Source: Mauremys mutica (taxonomy: Eukaryota; Chordata; Testudines; Geoemydidae). Taken from it: 64,000 nt of DNA. The stretch is from the NCBI RefSeq assembly GCF_020497125.1, contig NC_059073.1, forward strand, positions 22,155,225-22,219,224, written 5' to 3'. The notes under the pieces are model-generated. The model was not told the origin of the DNA and ran no database searches. It saw only the letters and a program-made list of their open reading frames with translations. This document shows positions 23,367 to 34,079 of this stretch, one piece after another. Position numbers and translations under genes: made by a program. Within the stretch, counting starts at the first letter, position 1; each line of letters starts with the position of its first letter.

Positions 23367-23723
23367 GCTCCCCAGATCTCTAGTGTCCGTTCCGGTGCCT
23401 AATACCATACCTCTACCTCAAGATTTTGCTGGAACTGTAATCCTAACCATGTGCAGACTAGGAAAACAGGTCATGTTTAAAAACCTATTAGCCAACATGT
23501 TTTAAACCAAGACAATTTGAAGAAAAAAGAAAAAAAAAAGACTTTGCATCTAGTGTAGCCAGGACAAGTCACGTATATGAAAAAAACGTTTATCTGGTCC
23601 CAACCAAACTTCATTTGCAAATTCACCTTCAAGACAGGCTGAAAAGTGGCTCACTCCATAATGGCTGTGATACCAGGCTATACTATAGCAGGGAGCCACT
23701 GTTTTCTCCCTACCTGCAGTACA

Positions 23724-24074
23724 AGGCCGTCCTTACCCATACGCAAAGTATGCAGCTGCGTCGGGATTTCCTGGTGCCCTGCGCAGCTGCGTGTTGCTCC
23801 CGCCCCTGCTCTGCCCCAGCTTCGCCCCCACTCCACCCCTTCCCAAAAGCCTCTGCCCTGCCCCTCACCCCCACCCCCAATCCCCTGAGGAATGCAGCAA
23901 GGCTGGGCCAGCACTCACCGGTGGCGGGAAGTGCAGTAGCCCGGCCCCAGTGAGTGCTGTGAGGTGGTTCCCCCCGGTTCCACAAGCCAGCCCTCCTCGC
24001 CTCACTACCAAGGCCTGGAACTAGCCCCCCCCTTACCCCCACAGAGGTCTGGGGCCCCCACACAGGGCCCTGCT
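23724..24074. mobile_element. Putative short DNA transposon with 8-bp TSD
   Basis: GCAGTACA is repeated exactly at 23716-23723 and 24075-24082. The enclosed 351 bp is C-rich, begins AGGCCGTCCTTACCC and ends CACAGGGCCCTGCT. The ends are only weakly complementary, so the call rests mainly on the TSD and on the sharp composition change. Confidence 0.6.
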
Positions 24075-24082
24075 GCAGTACA

Positions 24083-25077
24083 TTTTTGAAAACCTGTGTC
24101 CAAGCGGTTTGTTTTGAGGAGGGATTTGAATTAAGAGAAGTGTGAATGTTTGGCACTTATTACGGGGGAGAATGATCAGACACGCCAGCGATGAGCACAG
24201 AACATACACCAAAATACAAGCGATCCAAGTATACAGGTGGCAAATCAAGGTAAGAGTGGGAGAAAGATACTAAGCCCCAAATCCTTGTGGAAGTCAATGG
24301 GGGTGGTGGGGAGGTGCAGCAACACATCAGCACAGAGCCTCACTGACTTCTACATGGGTCACTCAGGTTGGAAGTTGGGGCAAAAATACAAAGCGAGCCA
24401 GCCTCGCTTTTCCAAACGGCTGCATTCCTGCCCTCTGGCTGGCTGCAGAGATAGCTGTCAGCCTCTCCTACTGAGGGCGAGCAACGAAACAAAATCGGGT
24501 GAAATTCCATCCGGAACATCACAGCAATCACTGCAGTCACACGTGGGGGCAGGAGCTGGTAGAACACAGCTCCCGTCTGTCATGGCCCTAACCATGAAGG
24601 GGGGAAGCCAATGCTCCATTTAAAGCTCACTACCTCGGTGCCCTGGCTGAATGCGAACATAAATGGACTTAAACGGCACCTCCTAAGGAAGGTGCTCAAA
24701 GAACTTTTAACGAAGGTGGGAAGCATTATTACACCTACCCTCTCTTTGCAAAGCAGGAGACTCAGGCAGCGATCTTCAGGATATGTCTCCACCGCAGAGT
24801 TAAGCCCAGGCGTTGTCCCAACCAAGCCACCATTCACACACAAAACCCTCTGAAATTAGTGGTCCTTTCAACCTGAGCTGGCTGGCCATCCTGCCCTATA
24901 GGATTTCACTTGGGCTGGTAACTCCCCCACTTCGCAGCGAGGATGTGGCTAAACCATCCGAGTGCTGACCGTCCTGCAGTGCTTTTCCATAACTCCCCCC
25001 GTGTGCCCAGCAGGACAGACACATTCACTGGGAAAGAATCAGAGTGGCTCAACTTACTTCAGCACAGGGAACCATGG
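24083..25077. other. Unassigned DNA with one MITE scrap
   Basis: Around 24779-24965 the sequence contains GGATATGTCTCCACCGCAGAG and CACTTGGGCTGGTAA blocks similar to the palindromic MITE at 11510. Nothing else is recognised. Confidence 0.4.
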
Positions 25078-25085
25078 GATGTGCC

Positions 25086-25569
25086 CAGTGATGAGCTGCC
25101 AAAATCTTAACAACCGGTTCCCTATAAAAAGTTCTGATTTAAGGGGGGGAGGGGGTGGAGAGCGGGGGAGAGATCCTCGTGGGGCCGGGGACCCCTGCAG
25201 GGCCGGGCCAATTGCCCCACTTGCCTCCTCCCCTCTGGCCAGCGCTGGAGCTTGCAGCAGCCCCCCCCCACACACACACACACCTTGCTGGGCCATTCAA
25301 AAAGCGGCAGCAGGACGACTCCAGAGCTCAGCTGAGCTGCCCAGCTGGTGCTGGCAGCTGGCCACGCTACAGCTGGGGGGAAGCGGGGGAAGGGCCAGGG
25401 GAGCCACAGCCTCCCCAGCTGGGAATTCTGGGAGCAACAGGATGGTCCGGCCCACGGACCAGAGTTCTTTGCCCACCCCCTGGCCCTTTAACAACTGGTT
25501 CTCCACGGAGGTCTAATTTTAGCAACCGGTTCTTGAGAACCTGTGGGAACCTGCTCCAGCTCACCACTG
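25086..25569. mobile_element. hAT-type non-autonomous transposon with perfect 8-bp TSD
   Basis: CAGTGATGAGCTGCC at the left mirrors CCAGCTCACCACTG at the right. The sub-terminal AACAACCGGTTCCC is mirrored by AGCAACCGGTTCTTGAGAACC. GATGTGCC is exactly repeated at 25078-25085 and 25570-25577. The GC-rich interior, including a short CA run at 25271-25282, accounts for the open frames on both strands here. Confidence 0.9.
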
Positions 25570-26079
25570 GATGTGCCCTCACAAGTCCTACACAGGAGTG
25601 CAATCAGTGAAGAGACACTAACCCAGGCAGGGCTTTGCAGAGTGTCTGCTTATTCCCAAACTAGGCTAGTCCCGGTGACTCAGACCCCGGTGTCAATCAC
25701 CCAAGTTAACTCTGCAGCAAGCAGCGGCTTGCCCAGTGTCAAACAGCAAGGGTGAGTGAAGACGACCCAGATCTCCTGCCCCAAGTCCAGTCTAGCCAAT
25801 AGACAGCCCTGGATCCCACAAATGGAAGTTGCGTTCGAGGTTTCGAGATAGGCTTAGTAATCTTCCATCTTTTGCAAATAGGATATTTTAATAAAAAGCT
25901 TCTACAGAAGGAAATGTAAACCCTTGGTACAACTTTCATATATCTTTGCAGACGTCTTGCAAAGTTCCACTCACCACAGGAGAATAAATCCAACTTAAGT
26001 CTGGAAATACATTCAACATCAGCACCATATCTACTGAACTTTTCGGAAAGCACAACTGTAATCACCATGATCTTGGTCA

Positions 26080-26155
26080 CCATCAGGGATGAAACCCAGG
26101 ACCTATGCTAAGAACATGAGCCTCTACACAGCTTGAACTTAGAGTCTTAAATCCC
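26080..26155 (-). repeat. tRNA-derived SINE fragment (reverse)
   Basis: The minus strand reads GTAGAGGCTCATGTTCTTAG, then GGTCCTGGGTTTCATCCCTG, the same head as the SINE at 17944. The tail is not clear. Confidence 0.55.
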
Positions 26156-26159
26156 CTGG

Positions 26160-27258
26160 CTAGTGGTTGTAGTAGACGAGCGTCCTCTTTGGATAAGCTT
26201 CACAGAGGGAGAGAAGTAACACACTCAACAGTACACAATACCAGCTTGTTTATGTTATGATGAGTATGCCGAAATTGAGGGGGAAATTCCTTTTAAAAAA
26301 TAAACCAGACAAATATGATGCTGACCAAAGGGGAGCTCTGGGAAGGATGAAGCAGACTACTCATTTAGAAAGTGTTGAAATCCCAGGTCCATCATGCAGA
26401 AGGTGTTGAGATAACATTGTAACATGAACCTGGTAATTTCAGCCCTTTGTAGATAATTGACCAGATAAATCCTGCCCCAGCTACCCTGTTAACACCATTG
26501 TGTGCTTTTCAGCTGCGACATGTTACCAAGGCAGCACCATGCCATAAGCTAATAGTGGCTTGGAGCAGTCATCAAAAGGCAGGCATGCGACGTGTCTGCC
26601 CCTTCACTGACAATCCATGCAGGGTCCATGCACCCAGACATTTTGGACAGGCAGTTTACATTCTGTACTCTGGAGAGAGAAGCCTGAGCTAGGGCTGGCA
26701 GATGCCAGATTAGAACTTTCCCAGAGTATGGCAGTTTGGATGCGATGCTCTGTTCATACACCATGGAGACAGACCCAAGCTGCAGAGTTCGGAGCAGGAA
26801 TTGCATCCAAACTTCCACACAGTTCAGATTCAAAGGGATTTTCAGATCCAGGGTTTGGGTCCTGGTCTGCACAGCTCAGTTGGGCTCCAGAACCAACATT
26901 TCCTCCAAGCATAAGGGTGTTGTGGTCCTGGACCCGCTCCAGCCTTCACAAAGAAGTTAAAACCAAACCGTACCCACTTTGCTGCTCATCCCAGATGTCT
27001 GAAATGCTCAACTACTAATGCCAAGGTATCAAAATCCTGCTTCTGGAGTTTGCTCATGCTGAGAGGAGCTTATCTGTGGAAACTGCACAGGGCTGGGCTA
27101 ACAACTGTGGGGAAGCGTTCCCCCCCACCCACCCACACCTCAATCTCTCAGTAAATAGGAGCAGGATTATTTCAGATAGACAGATGACAAAATAGCTGTC
27201 TCTGTTTAGTAATCAAAATCTGCCAAGGGCTATGATCAGAGTTCAAGGAAGGGGAAGT
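26160..27258. other. Unassigned DNA
   Basis: No repeat or gene recognised. Confidence 0.4.
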
Positions 27259-27570
27259 ACATGGGTGGCCGGTACCATAGACTGGGGGAGGCTGTGCCTC
27301 CCCAAACAGCCAGGCATGGTCCTGACCATGCTCCACCCCAATCCTCCCCCACACTTCCTGCTCTGCAGTGTGATTCCAGTACCCCAGCTCGGGCTGGGGC
27401 CATGCCATCTACCCTCCTAGTGCTCAGAGGTTTGGGGGGGGGGCGCTAGCCTGGGACAGGGGCCAGTGGCCGCAGTGGGGGGACCTCTAGTCTGGGCTCT
27501 GGTGGGGGGTATGGAAGGGGCGGGGCTGGGGCTAGCCTCCCGAGCCAGCGGTTCATGAGCCGCCCATGGG
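27259..27570. repeat. GC-rich repeat fragment
   Basis: It contains GGGGGAGGCTGTGCCTCCCC, a short perfect hairpin, followed by GC-rich DNA. I recall similar sequence as a common reptile repeat but cannot place the ends or a TSD. Confidence 0.35.
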
Positions 27571-29542
27571 GAAGCACATCTCCCCTTCCCTGCCTGATAA
27601 GGGCACAGAGAGCATGTGCCCCTCCCTCTGCTGAGCAACTGGGTGAACTCAGCTCCCCCGACATCCCTGATAAAGGGAGAGCTCATCAGGCAGGGGGATC
27701 TGAAGTGTGGCTAGCAAAAAGAGCTGGAGATGGACTGGGCAGCTTCTGGGGCTCCCAGCTTTGCAATCAGGAGGTGGCACAGCAGCATCTGATGGGAGAA
27801 GATCCCCTGCTGGGAATCCTACAACCACCTCCTCTAAAGGAACAGCTGTCCCCCACCGTTTGCTTCCAGACAGATAAATAAAGGCATAAAACATTAAAAC
27901 AGTGCATAAAATCCCTCTTTTGAAATGTCTTTAAATCTTCTAAAGGGTAGGAAATTGCATCAGGCATTTCAACATCTGGGGGTAAAAATCCCCAGAGATT
28001 CTATTTTTGCTCATAGGTTCTCCACCCTGATCAAGTCTAAACAGCATTGTTTATATATGCTGCACACCCGTATATGTTGACCGCACTGAGACCACTGCTT
28101 AGGGACACAAGTTTCTTTTGGACACCGTTCTCCTCCTGTTCGTCCAAATGCTCAGTGGTAGCAGTGTTATAGAAACCATGAAGGGTCCCCATGTCCTTCC
28201 CCTTCCTGTATCCTATCATCACTAACCTAGAATCTTGTGACAACAGCCACCAAACTGCCGAAAACTGCCATTCCTATTTCGATCTACTTTACCCACTGAT
28301 TGGGGAAAAGTTACACAATGATTTTCAATGCAGAAATTCACACTATCAGAGAAGTGGGACATTTTGCCAACCTGCATTCAGTTTGCTACATGTTTCTGGA
28401 GGGCTAATTCAATGGGAACAGCCAACGTTACTAATAAAAGTTGTCCTGAATTTGAGGAATATATTGCCTTGCATATATTCCAAGGGGAAAAAAAGTTCTT
28501 CTCTTCAAGCAGTTCCACTGAAACGGTGTCCACTGTGTGCAGAGAAATTTGCAAACTGACTTTGGTTTTAAATTATCATAGTCTGGTGATGAAGATCCTC
28601 CAGATTCTAAAATACTGGTGTTTTTACATGCCACCACCCAACTAATCAAGAAGTGTACAGAAACGCCACCAAAAACTGTTAATCCATTATAGCGTGACTC
28701 ATGATAATACAATGTGTAAATCCCTCGTCACACCGTAGCAGCACCTAATGAAACCCTGGCCCCAGAACTGTGGATGCTTCTTGCTCACATCATGACGCAA
28801 TTACGCAGAAAAAGAAGCCAACCAAACGGAAACCATGCTGGATACTGGAGAACCAGAAAACCGCAAAATGCAAAGGGTGGCCACTAGAAAGAGTGACAAG
28901 CATGAACCAACTTCAAAGGAGATTTGGCAAGCCAGGGACTTGTCTACAATCAAAAAATTGTACCACTTTAACTATACCAGTATAACCTCCTCTCCCCCCC
29001 TTCAAACACAGACCCCTGACCCCAGCTAGTGTAGGTGCAATTACACCAGTATAGCTTATTCTTGTATGGGATGGGGAATAAACTATGCAGTATATGGCAT
29101 CTGGGATGTACCAACATAACTAAAAAAAAATAAAATCACACCCTAACCAACATAAAAGGGAAGTTGCAAAATGTCCCTTTCAGAATTCTTTATTTGGGCA
29201 TTCCTCAAATTAGCAGTGGACAAAGATAAACATCCTGCCATAAGAAAATCAGGGGTTACGAACATTTTCACCTTTGCTGAATTTTTTCAGGAGCAAAATC
29301 TCTTACCTGATGGAAAGCTGATCCAGGGTCAGTGTACCTGGCTAACTGTGAAACAGCCCAGGAAGGAATCCAACACAGCAACTTTCATTTTCTTTTGTTT
29401 CTCTTTGGCTGAAATCTTTTGCAGAAAGACCCTGAAATACATGAACCTGGAGACAGAAACAAAATTAAGAAGAGAGCACACAAAGCAATAAATGATGCAT
29501 TTTAAAGTGAAGCTGATCTTCTTTATTTGTAGGATTTTCTAA
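27571..29542. other. Mostly unassigned DNA
   Basis: No gene was recognised. From 28938 to 29062 there is a worn MITE-like segment (ACTTGTCTACAATC, ACCAGTATAACC and TACACCAGTATAGC). Confidence 0.4.
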
Positions 29543-29795
29543 GGCTAGACCTACAACCAAAAACTTTTGCTGGGACAGCAACGTTGGTGAGGGGTGAGAG
29601 TTTTTGCAGAAGTCCTAATGTACATGTGGTTATACTGACATAAAAGTGTTTTTAACAGTGTAGCTTATTTAGTGCAGGAAACCAGTATACACTACACCAG
29701 AAAAAGCACTTTTTTGCCAGTACAAGCTGTCTCTAAACTTCATGGGTTTGCTTGTATAGATACACTGGAAACCCTTTCAAATGTAGACCTGGCCC
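29543..29795. mobile_element. MITE with GGCTAGACCTACA ends
   Basis: GGCTAGACCTACA at the left mirrors TGTAGACCTGGCCC at the right, and the interior has paired ACTTTT / AAAAGC blocks. No TSD was found. It may be a Harbinger-like family related to the element at 31181. Confidence 0.5.
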
Positions 29796-29815
29796 AAGTG
29801 ACTGTTAAACTCACA

Positions 29816-29910
29816 AGCCTGATTCTCATCTCACTCACACCAATTTTACACTGGTGCAACCCCTCTGACTTCAGTGGAGTATGCCCAAATTATAATGGTG
29901 TAAGTGAGAG
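29816..29910. repeat. Hairpin repeat
   Basis: TCTCATCTCACTCACACCAA is partly mirrored by ATGGTGTAAGTGAGAG. It belongs with the hairpins at 8731 and 23289. Confidence 0.45.
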
Positions 29911-30218
29911 ACGTTTTAACTAGGGCTGTCAAGCGACTAAAAAAATTAATCACGATTAATTGTGCTGCTAAACAATAGAATACTATTTATATAAATATTT
30001 TTTGATATTTTCCACATTTTCAAATATATTGATTTCAATTACAACACAGAATTCAAAGTGTACAGTGTTTTCTTTATATTTATTTTTTATTACAAATATT
30101 TGCACTGTAAAAAAAATCAAATAGTATTTTTCAATTCACTTAAGGAAAGTACTGTACTGCAATCTCTATCATGGAAGTTGAACTTACAAATGTAGATGTA
30201 CAAAAATAAAACCTGCAT

Positions 30219-30945
30219 TCAAAAAATAAAACAATGTAAAATTTTAGATCCTGCAAGTCCACTCAGTCCTACTTCTTGTTCAGACAATCGCTCAGACAAA
30301 CAAGTTTGTTTACATTTGCAGGAGAATACGGCTTGCTTCTTGTTTACAATTTCAGCTGAAAGCAAGAACAGACGTTCGCACGGCACTGTTGTAGCTGGCA
30401 TTGCAAGATATTTACATGCCAGATATGCTAAACATTCATATGTCACCACCATTCCAGAGGACATGTGTTCATGCTGATGATGGGGTCTGCTCGATAACGA
30501 TGCAAAGCAGTGCAGACCAACACATGTTCATTTTCATCATCATGAGTCAGACGCCACCAGTAGAAGGTTGATTTTCTTTTTTGGAGGCTCGGGTTCTGTA
30601 GTTTCCGCATCAGAGCGTTGCTCTTTTAAGACTTATGAAATCATGCTCCACACCCCTTCCCTCTCAGATTTTGGAAGGCACTTCAGATTCTTAATTCTTG
30701 GGTCGAGTGCTGTAGCTATCTTTAGAAAACTCACATTGGTACCTCTTTTGTGTTTTGTCAAATCTGCAGTGAAAGTGTTCTTAAAACGAACAACATGCTG
30801 GGTCATCATCCAAGACTACTATAACATGAAATATATGGCAGAATGCAGGTAAAACACAGAGTAGGAGACATACAATTCTCCCCCAAGGAATTCAGTCACA
30901 AATTTAATTAACGCATTATTTTTTAACAAGCGTCAGCAGTATGGA
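30219..30945 (-). pseudogene. hAT transposase C-terminal remnant (ZBED-like)
   Basis: On the minus strand, with several stops and frame changes, the order is FLKIATALDPRIKNLKCLPK (typical of hAT/ZBED transposases just before the C-terminal domain), then EPEPPKKKINLLLVASDS, then ECLAYLACKYLAMPATTVPC followed by ERLFLLSAEIVNKKQ. The last two are the hAT dimerisation motif. The open part, 30464 down to 30219, is 81 codons. hAT transposases cut and paste DNA in the nucleus, but the catalytic core upstream is missing, so this copy cannot work. The start of the open part is an arbitrary internal methionine. Confidence 0.8.
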
Positions 30946-30949
30946 AGCA

Positions 30950-31170
30950 TGTCCTCTGGAATGGTGGCTGAAGCACAAAGAGGCATACGAATGTTTAGCA
31001 TATCTGACACAAATACCTTGCAATGCTGGGTACAAAAGTGTCATGCAAATATCTGTTCGTCACTTTCAGGTGACATTGTAATTAAGACGCGGGCATCTTA
31101 ACGGTAAACAAACTTGTTTCTCTTAGTGATTGGCTGAACAAGAAGTAGAATTTAGTGGACTTGTAGGCGC
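30950..31170 (+). pseudogene. Inverted second copy of the hAT dimerisation motif
   Basis: On the plus strand CPLEWWLKHKEAYECLAYL is readable, then the homologue of PATTVPCERLFS is frame-shifted and stopped, and LAEQEVEF-like sequence closes the copy. It is the mirror image of the 3' end of the minus-strand remnant (about 30478 to 30219). Two mirrored 3' ends in one element indicate that it is a fold-back derivative and not a simple internal deletion. Confidence 0.7.
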
Positions 31171-31180
31171 TAAAGTTTTA

Positions 31181-31412
31181 GGGCTAGTCTACACTGGCAA
31201 TGCTGAAGTGCTGCCGCGGCAGTGCTTTAACGTACCTTATGTGGTCACAGCACAGCGACCGAGCTCAATGAGGGGCATAGCTCCCAGTGCTGGGGCACTG
31301 TTTACACTGGCGCTTTACAGCGCTGCAACTTGCTGCGCTTGGGGGGGGGTGTTTTTTCACACCCCTGAGCGAGAAAGTTGCAGCGCTGTTAGTTGCCAGT
31401 GTAGACAAGCCC
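31181..31412. mobile_element. Harbinger-like MITE nested in the hAT element
   Basis: GGGCTAGTCTACACTGGCAA at the left mirrors TTGCCAGTGTAGACAAGCCC at the right with one mismatch in 20. TTA is present on both sides (31178-31180 and 31413-31415); a 3-bp TWA duplication is typical of PIF/Harbinger. It interrupts the right arm of the hAT palindrome, so it is younger. Its inner part matches the element at 39246-39540. Confidence 0.75.
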
Positions 31413-31809
31413 TTACATTCTTTTGTTTTTGAGTGCAGTTATGTAACAAACAACAAAATCTGCATTTGTAAGTTGTGCTTTCACGATAAGGAGATTTCAC
31501 TACAGTACTCGTACGAGGTGAATTGAAAAACACAATTTCTTTGGTTTATCATTTGTACAGTGCAAATATTTGTAATAAAAACAAGTGAGCACTGTACACT
31601 TCGTAATCTGTGTTGTAATTGAAATCAGTGTATTTGAAAATGTAGAAAAATATCCAAAAATATTTAATAAATTTCAATTGGTCTTCTATTGTTTAACAAT
31701 GTGATTAAAATTGTGATTAATCACGATTCACTTTTTTAATCACGATTAATTTTTTTTTTTTTAGTTAATGGCGTGAGTTAACTGATTAATCGACAGCGCT
31801 AGTTTTAAC

Positions 31810-32943
31810 GTTTTAATCCACCAACCGGTGTACGAGAGTAAAGAGAAGGTCTGCCTTTCTATGGGAGGAATGTAATGTGTGTACAACAAAATCAATAATA
31901 CGATACACGTAGAGGGTCTGAGCACCCACAGCACCCATTAAAATCACTGGGCACTGCATGTGCTCAGCACAGATTTAAGCCAGGCCTTTGTTTTCTTCTG
32001 AATGTCAAGCCAGTGCTGGATAAGGCTGGAATCCAGTTTAGTCTCTGGTACTAAGCTGCCATGCTGCTAGGCTCTTGAGTGATATTGCTTAGAAAAGAAA
32101 AAGAAAAGGCAATCTCCAGTATTGGTCTTGGAAATGGTTATTCCTAATTAGAGAGTCACGTGAACTGGGTATGGGGGGAAAAAAACCTTCAGAATGAAAA
32201 ATAAACTGGGCAATTTTCACAGCAAGACTCAACACAGTTACCCCGAGAAGGAAAGCAGCCTTAGCAACAGGAGAAAGATGTCTGGCTGTTGGGCTTTGTT
32301 GCTTTTCCTGAACTACTGAGGAATTTCAGAGGAGGAGAAAGGTTAACAAAATTAAGTTTAATCAGAAGAGCCATTGATGCAAGTGCAAAACTTCCACTCC
32401 CAGCCATTCAACCCACTGCACCACAGCAATCAGAACCAGCCAAAGCTAACTGTGGGGGAGAGGGGGGCACGCGGCTGCACATGCTCCATACCTAGAGAAG
32501 GTCCCAGTACCCTCCTTATGACGCAGGAGGGTGGCTGAATTAAAGCCATCTTTAAGTATTTGATTTTGGCTTGAGAACAAAGGTACATCTCAGGTTTTTA
32601 TGCCACCATTTTCAAAGCTGTCTCTGAGGAGGGGTAATCACCAGGCTGACAGCCGACTCCAGAGCAGATGCTTATACAGAACAGCACATTTACACTCAAC
32701 TTGGACTGGCTTGGCACTTCCTGTGCCCTGTAGAGCGGGAAAGCCAGCTTTGGGAATGACTGCTGGTCGTCTGCTCTCACAGCCCAGCTACCGGATCTTA
32801 GGTGCATGGTAGATGTGACACCCTGGGCCTTCAGCATGTCGGTTACACACAAACCTTCTCAATGATTTATACAATGACAATGACTTCTGCCTCAGAGGAG
32901 TCTGTACATCTTCTCTGTGGGTTTGAGGAAGAGTGCTCTAAGG
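31810..32943. other. Unassigned DNA
   Basis: No gene or bounded repeat recognised. Confidence 0.4.
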
Positions 32944-33085
32944 CAGTGGTTCTCAACCTATTTACCACTGTGGGCCACATATGCAGCCCACAATGTGTTA
33001 TTTGGGCCACATCCGGTACTAGCTGTATGGCTCTGAGGATGTCACATGGGCTGCAGCTGATTGGGCCTCAGGTTGAGAACCACTG
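32944..33085. mobile_element. hAT-type MITE with perfect 16-bp ends
   Basis: CAGTGGTTCTCAACCT and its exact complement AGGTTGAGAACCACTG bound a 142-bp element. The flanks CTCTAAGG and AACCAATG do not match, so the TSD is lost or one end has recombined. Confidence 0.8.
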
Positions 33086-33110
33086 AACCAATGCTTACTT
33101 TGGTATAAAG

Positions 33111-33305
33111 TCAGGGATGTGGAAAAGCCACCTCCGCCCCGCCCTTTACCACTCCCCCCCCAGGTGATGTGAGTTACACTGACCTACATGCTGGTGTGGA
33201 GAGCCCTAGGTCGGTGGGAGAAGCTCTCCAACCAACAAAGCTGCCAACACTCGGGGAGGTGGAGTCATTATGCCAATGGGAGAACTCTCTCCCCATCACC
33301 ACAGA
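33111..33305. mobile_element. MITE fragment
   Basis: GTGAGTTACACTGACCTACATGC, GGTCGGTGGGAGAAGCTCTCC and GGGAGAACTCTCTCCC resemble the right half of a palindromic family also seen in part at 12580 and 21210. No complete ends were found. Confidence 0.4.
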
Positions 33306-33710
33306 GCCAAGAGTCCAGCCTGTAAGAGCAGCGACAAGCAGCTCCAGCATGACCATTGGACACTGATAGGGTCATTTGTGCCCAACGGCTTTTTTCACGA
33401 TATACCCTGGACATTCTCTCTTGGCTACTTGCACCAAATCCCTCCCACCCTGACTCACACTATCTTCACTTCAGCCTCACTCCATGCTCTCCCCTTCCCT
33501 GCCCCCCCACAAGCCCTCTGACCACTCCCTTCTTCTGTCTTTCCATTTATCCCAATTCCCTCTCAACTAGACCCAACCCCAACCAAGTCAAGAAACCAAC
33601 AAAAATTTCATAGAACCAACATGACATTTCTGAACCCTCCCACTGTTCACACTACTTGTGTGTTATGTCCCTGTCCCCCTCCCCCCCCCAAACCTCTGTC
33701 CTATCTAGAT

Positions 33711-33937
33711 CAGTGGTGGTCAACCTGCAGCTCCGCTGGCGGGCCATGGGACAGGGTTTACACTGACCATCTGCAGGCATGGCCACCCGCAGCTCCCATT
33801 GGCTGGGAACGGCGAACCGCGGTCACTGGGAGCTGTGGGCGGCTGTGTCTGCGGACGGTCAATGTAAACACTGTCTCGCGGCCCACCAGCGGATTACCCT
33901 GACGGGATGCGTGCGGCCTGCAGGCTGCCCACCACTG
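33711..33937. mobile_element. hAT-type MITE with 8-bp TSD
   Basis: CAGTGGTGGTCAACCTGCAG at the left mirrors GCAGGCTGCCCACCACTG at the right. ATCTAGAT (33703-33710) and ATCTAAAT (33938-33945) match at 7 of 8. The interior is GC-rich, with GGCGGGCCATGGG / GCGGCCCACCAGC paired near the ends. Confidence 0.85.
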
Positions 33938-33944
33938 ATCTAAA

Positions 33945-34075
33945 TTGTAAGCTCCTTGGGGCAGGGACTCTCACTGTACAGTGCCTAGCACAACGGGGGC
34001 TGGCTTTGTTTGGGATCCTTAGGGGGCTGGCTTTGTTTGGGGTCCTTAGGCATTACCATAATACAAATGAATAAT
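33945..34075 (+). repeat. L2-like LINE tail with a 27-bp duplication
   Basis: TTGTAAGCTCCTTGGGGCAG, GTACAGTGCCTAGCACAACGG and a terminal ATACAAATGAATAAT are the L2-like tail. A 27-base unit (GGGGGCTGGCTTTGTTTGGG...) occurs twice in tandem at 33995-34021 and 34022-34048, a local slippage. Confidence 0.65.
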
Positions 34076-34079
34076 GAGA

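Larger units (their letters stand above)
29921..31801. mobile_element. Palindromic hAT transposon with perfect 8-bp TSD
   Basis: The left end TAGGGCTGTCAAGCGACTAA and the right end CGATTAATCGACAGCGCTA (read outward) are diverged terminal inverted repeats. GTTTTAAC is exactly repeated at 29913-29920 and 31802-31809, a hAT-style 8-bp duplication. The outer 550 bp or more of each side are inverted copies of one another, including ATTTTCAAATATATTGATTTCAATTACAACACAGAAT-type DNA on the left and its complement near 31595-31640. Both arms carry the end of a hAT transposase gene, in opposite directions. A second transposon is nested at 31181-31412. No intact transposase remains. Confidence 0.9.

Noticed and set aside
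24962..25516. 184-codon frame and overlapping frames
   Set aside because: Most of it lies in the hAT-type element at 25086-25569; the Pro/Gly/Ala-rich translation follows from GC-rich repeat DNA.
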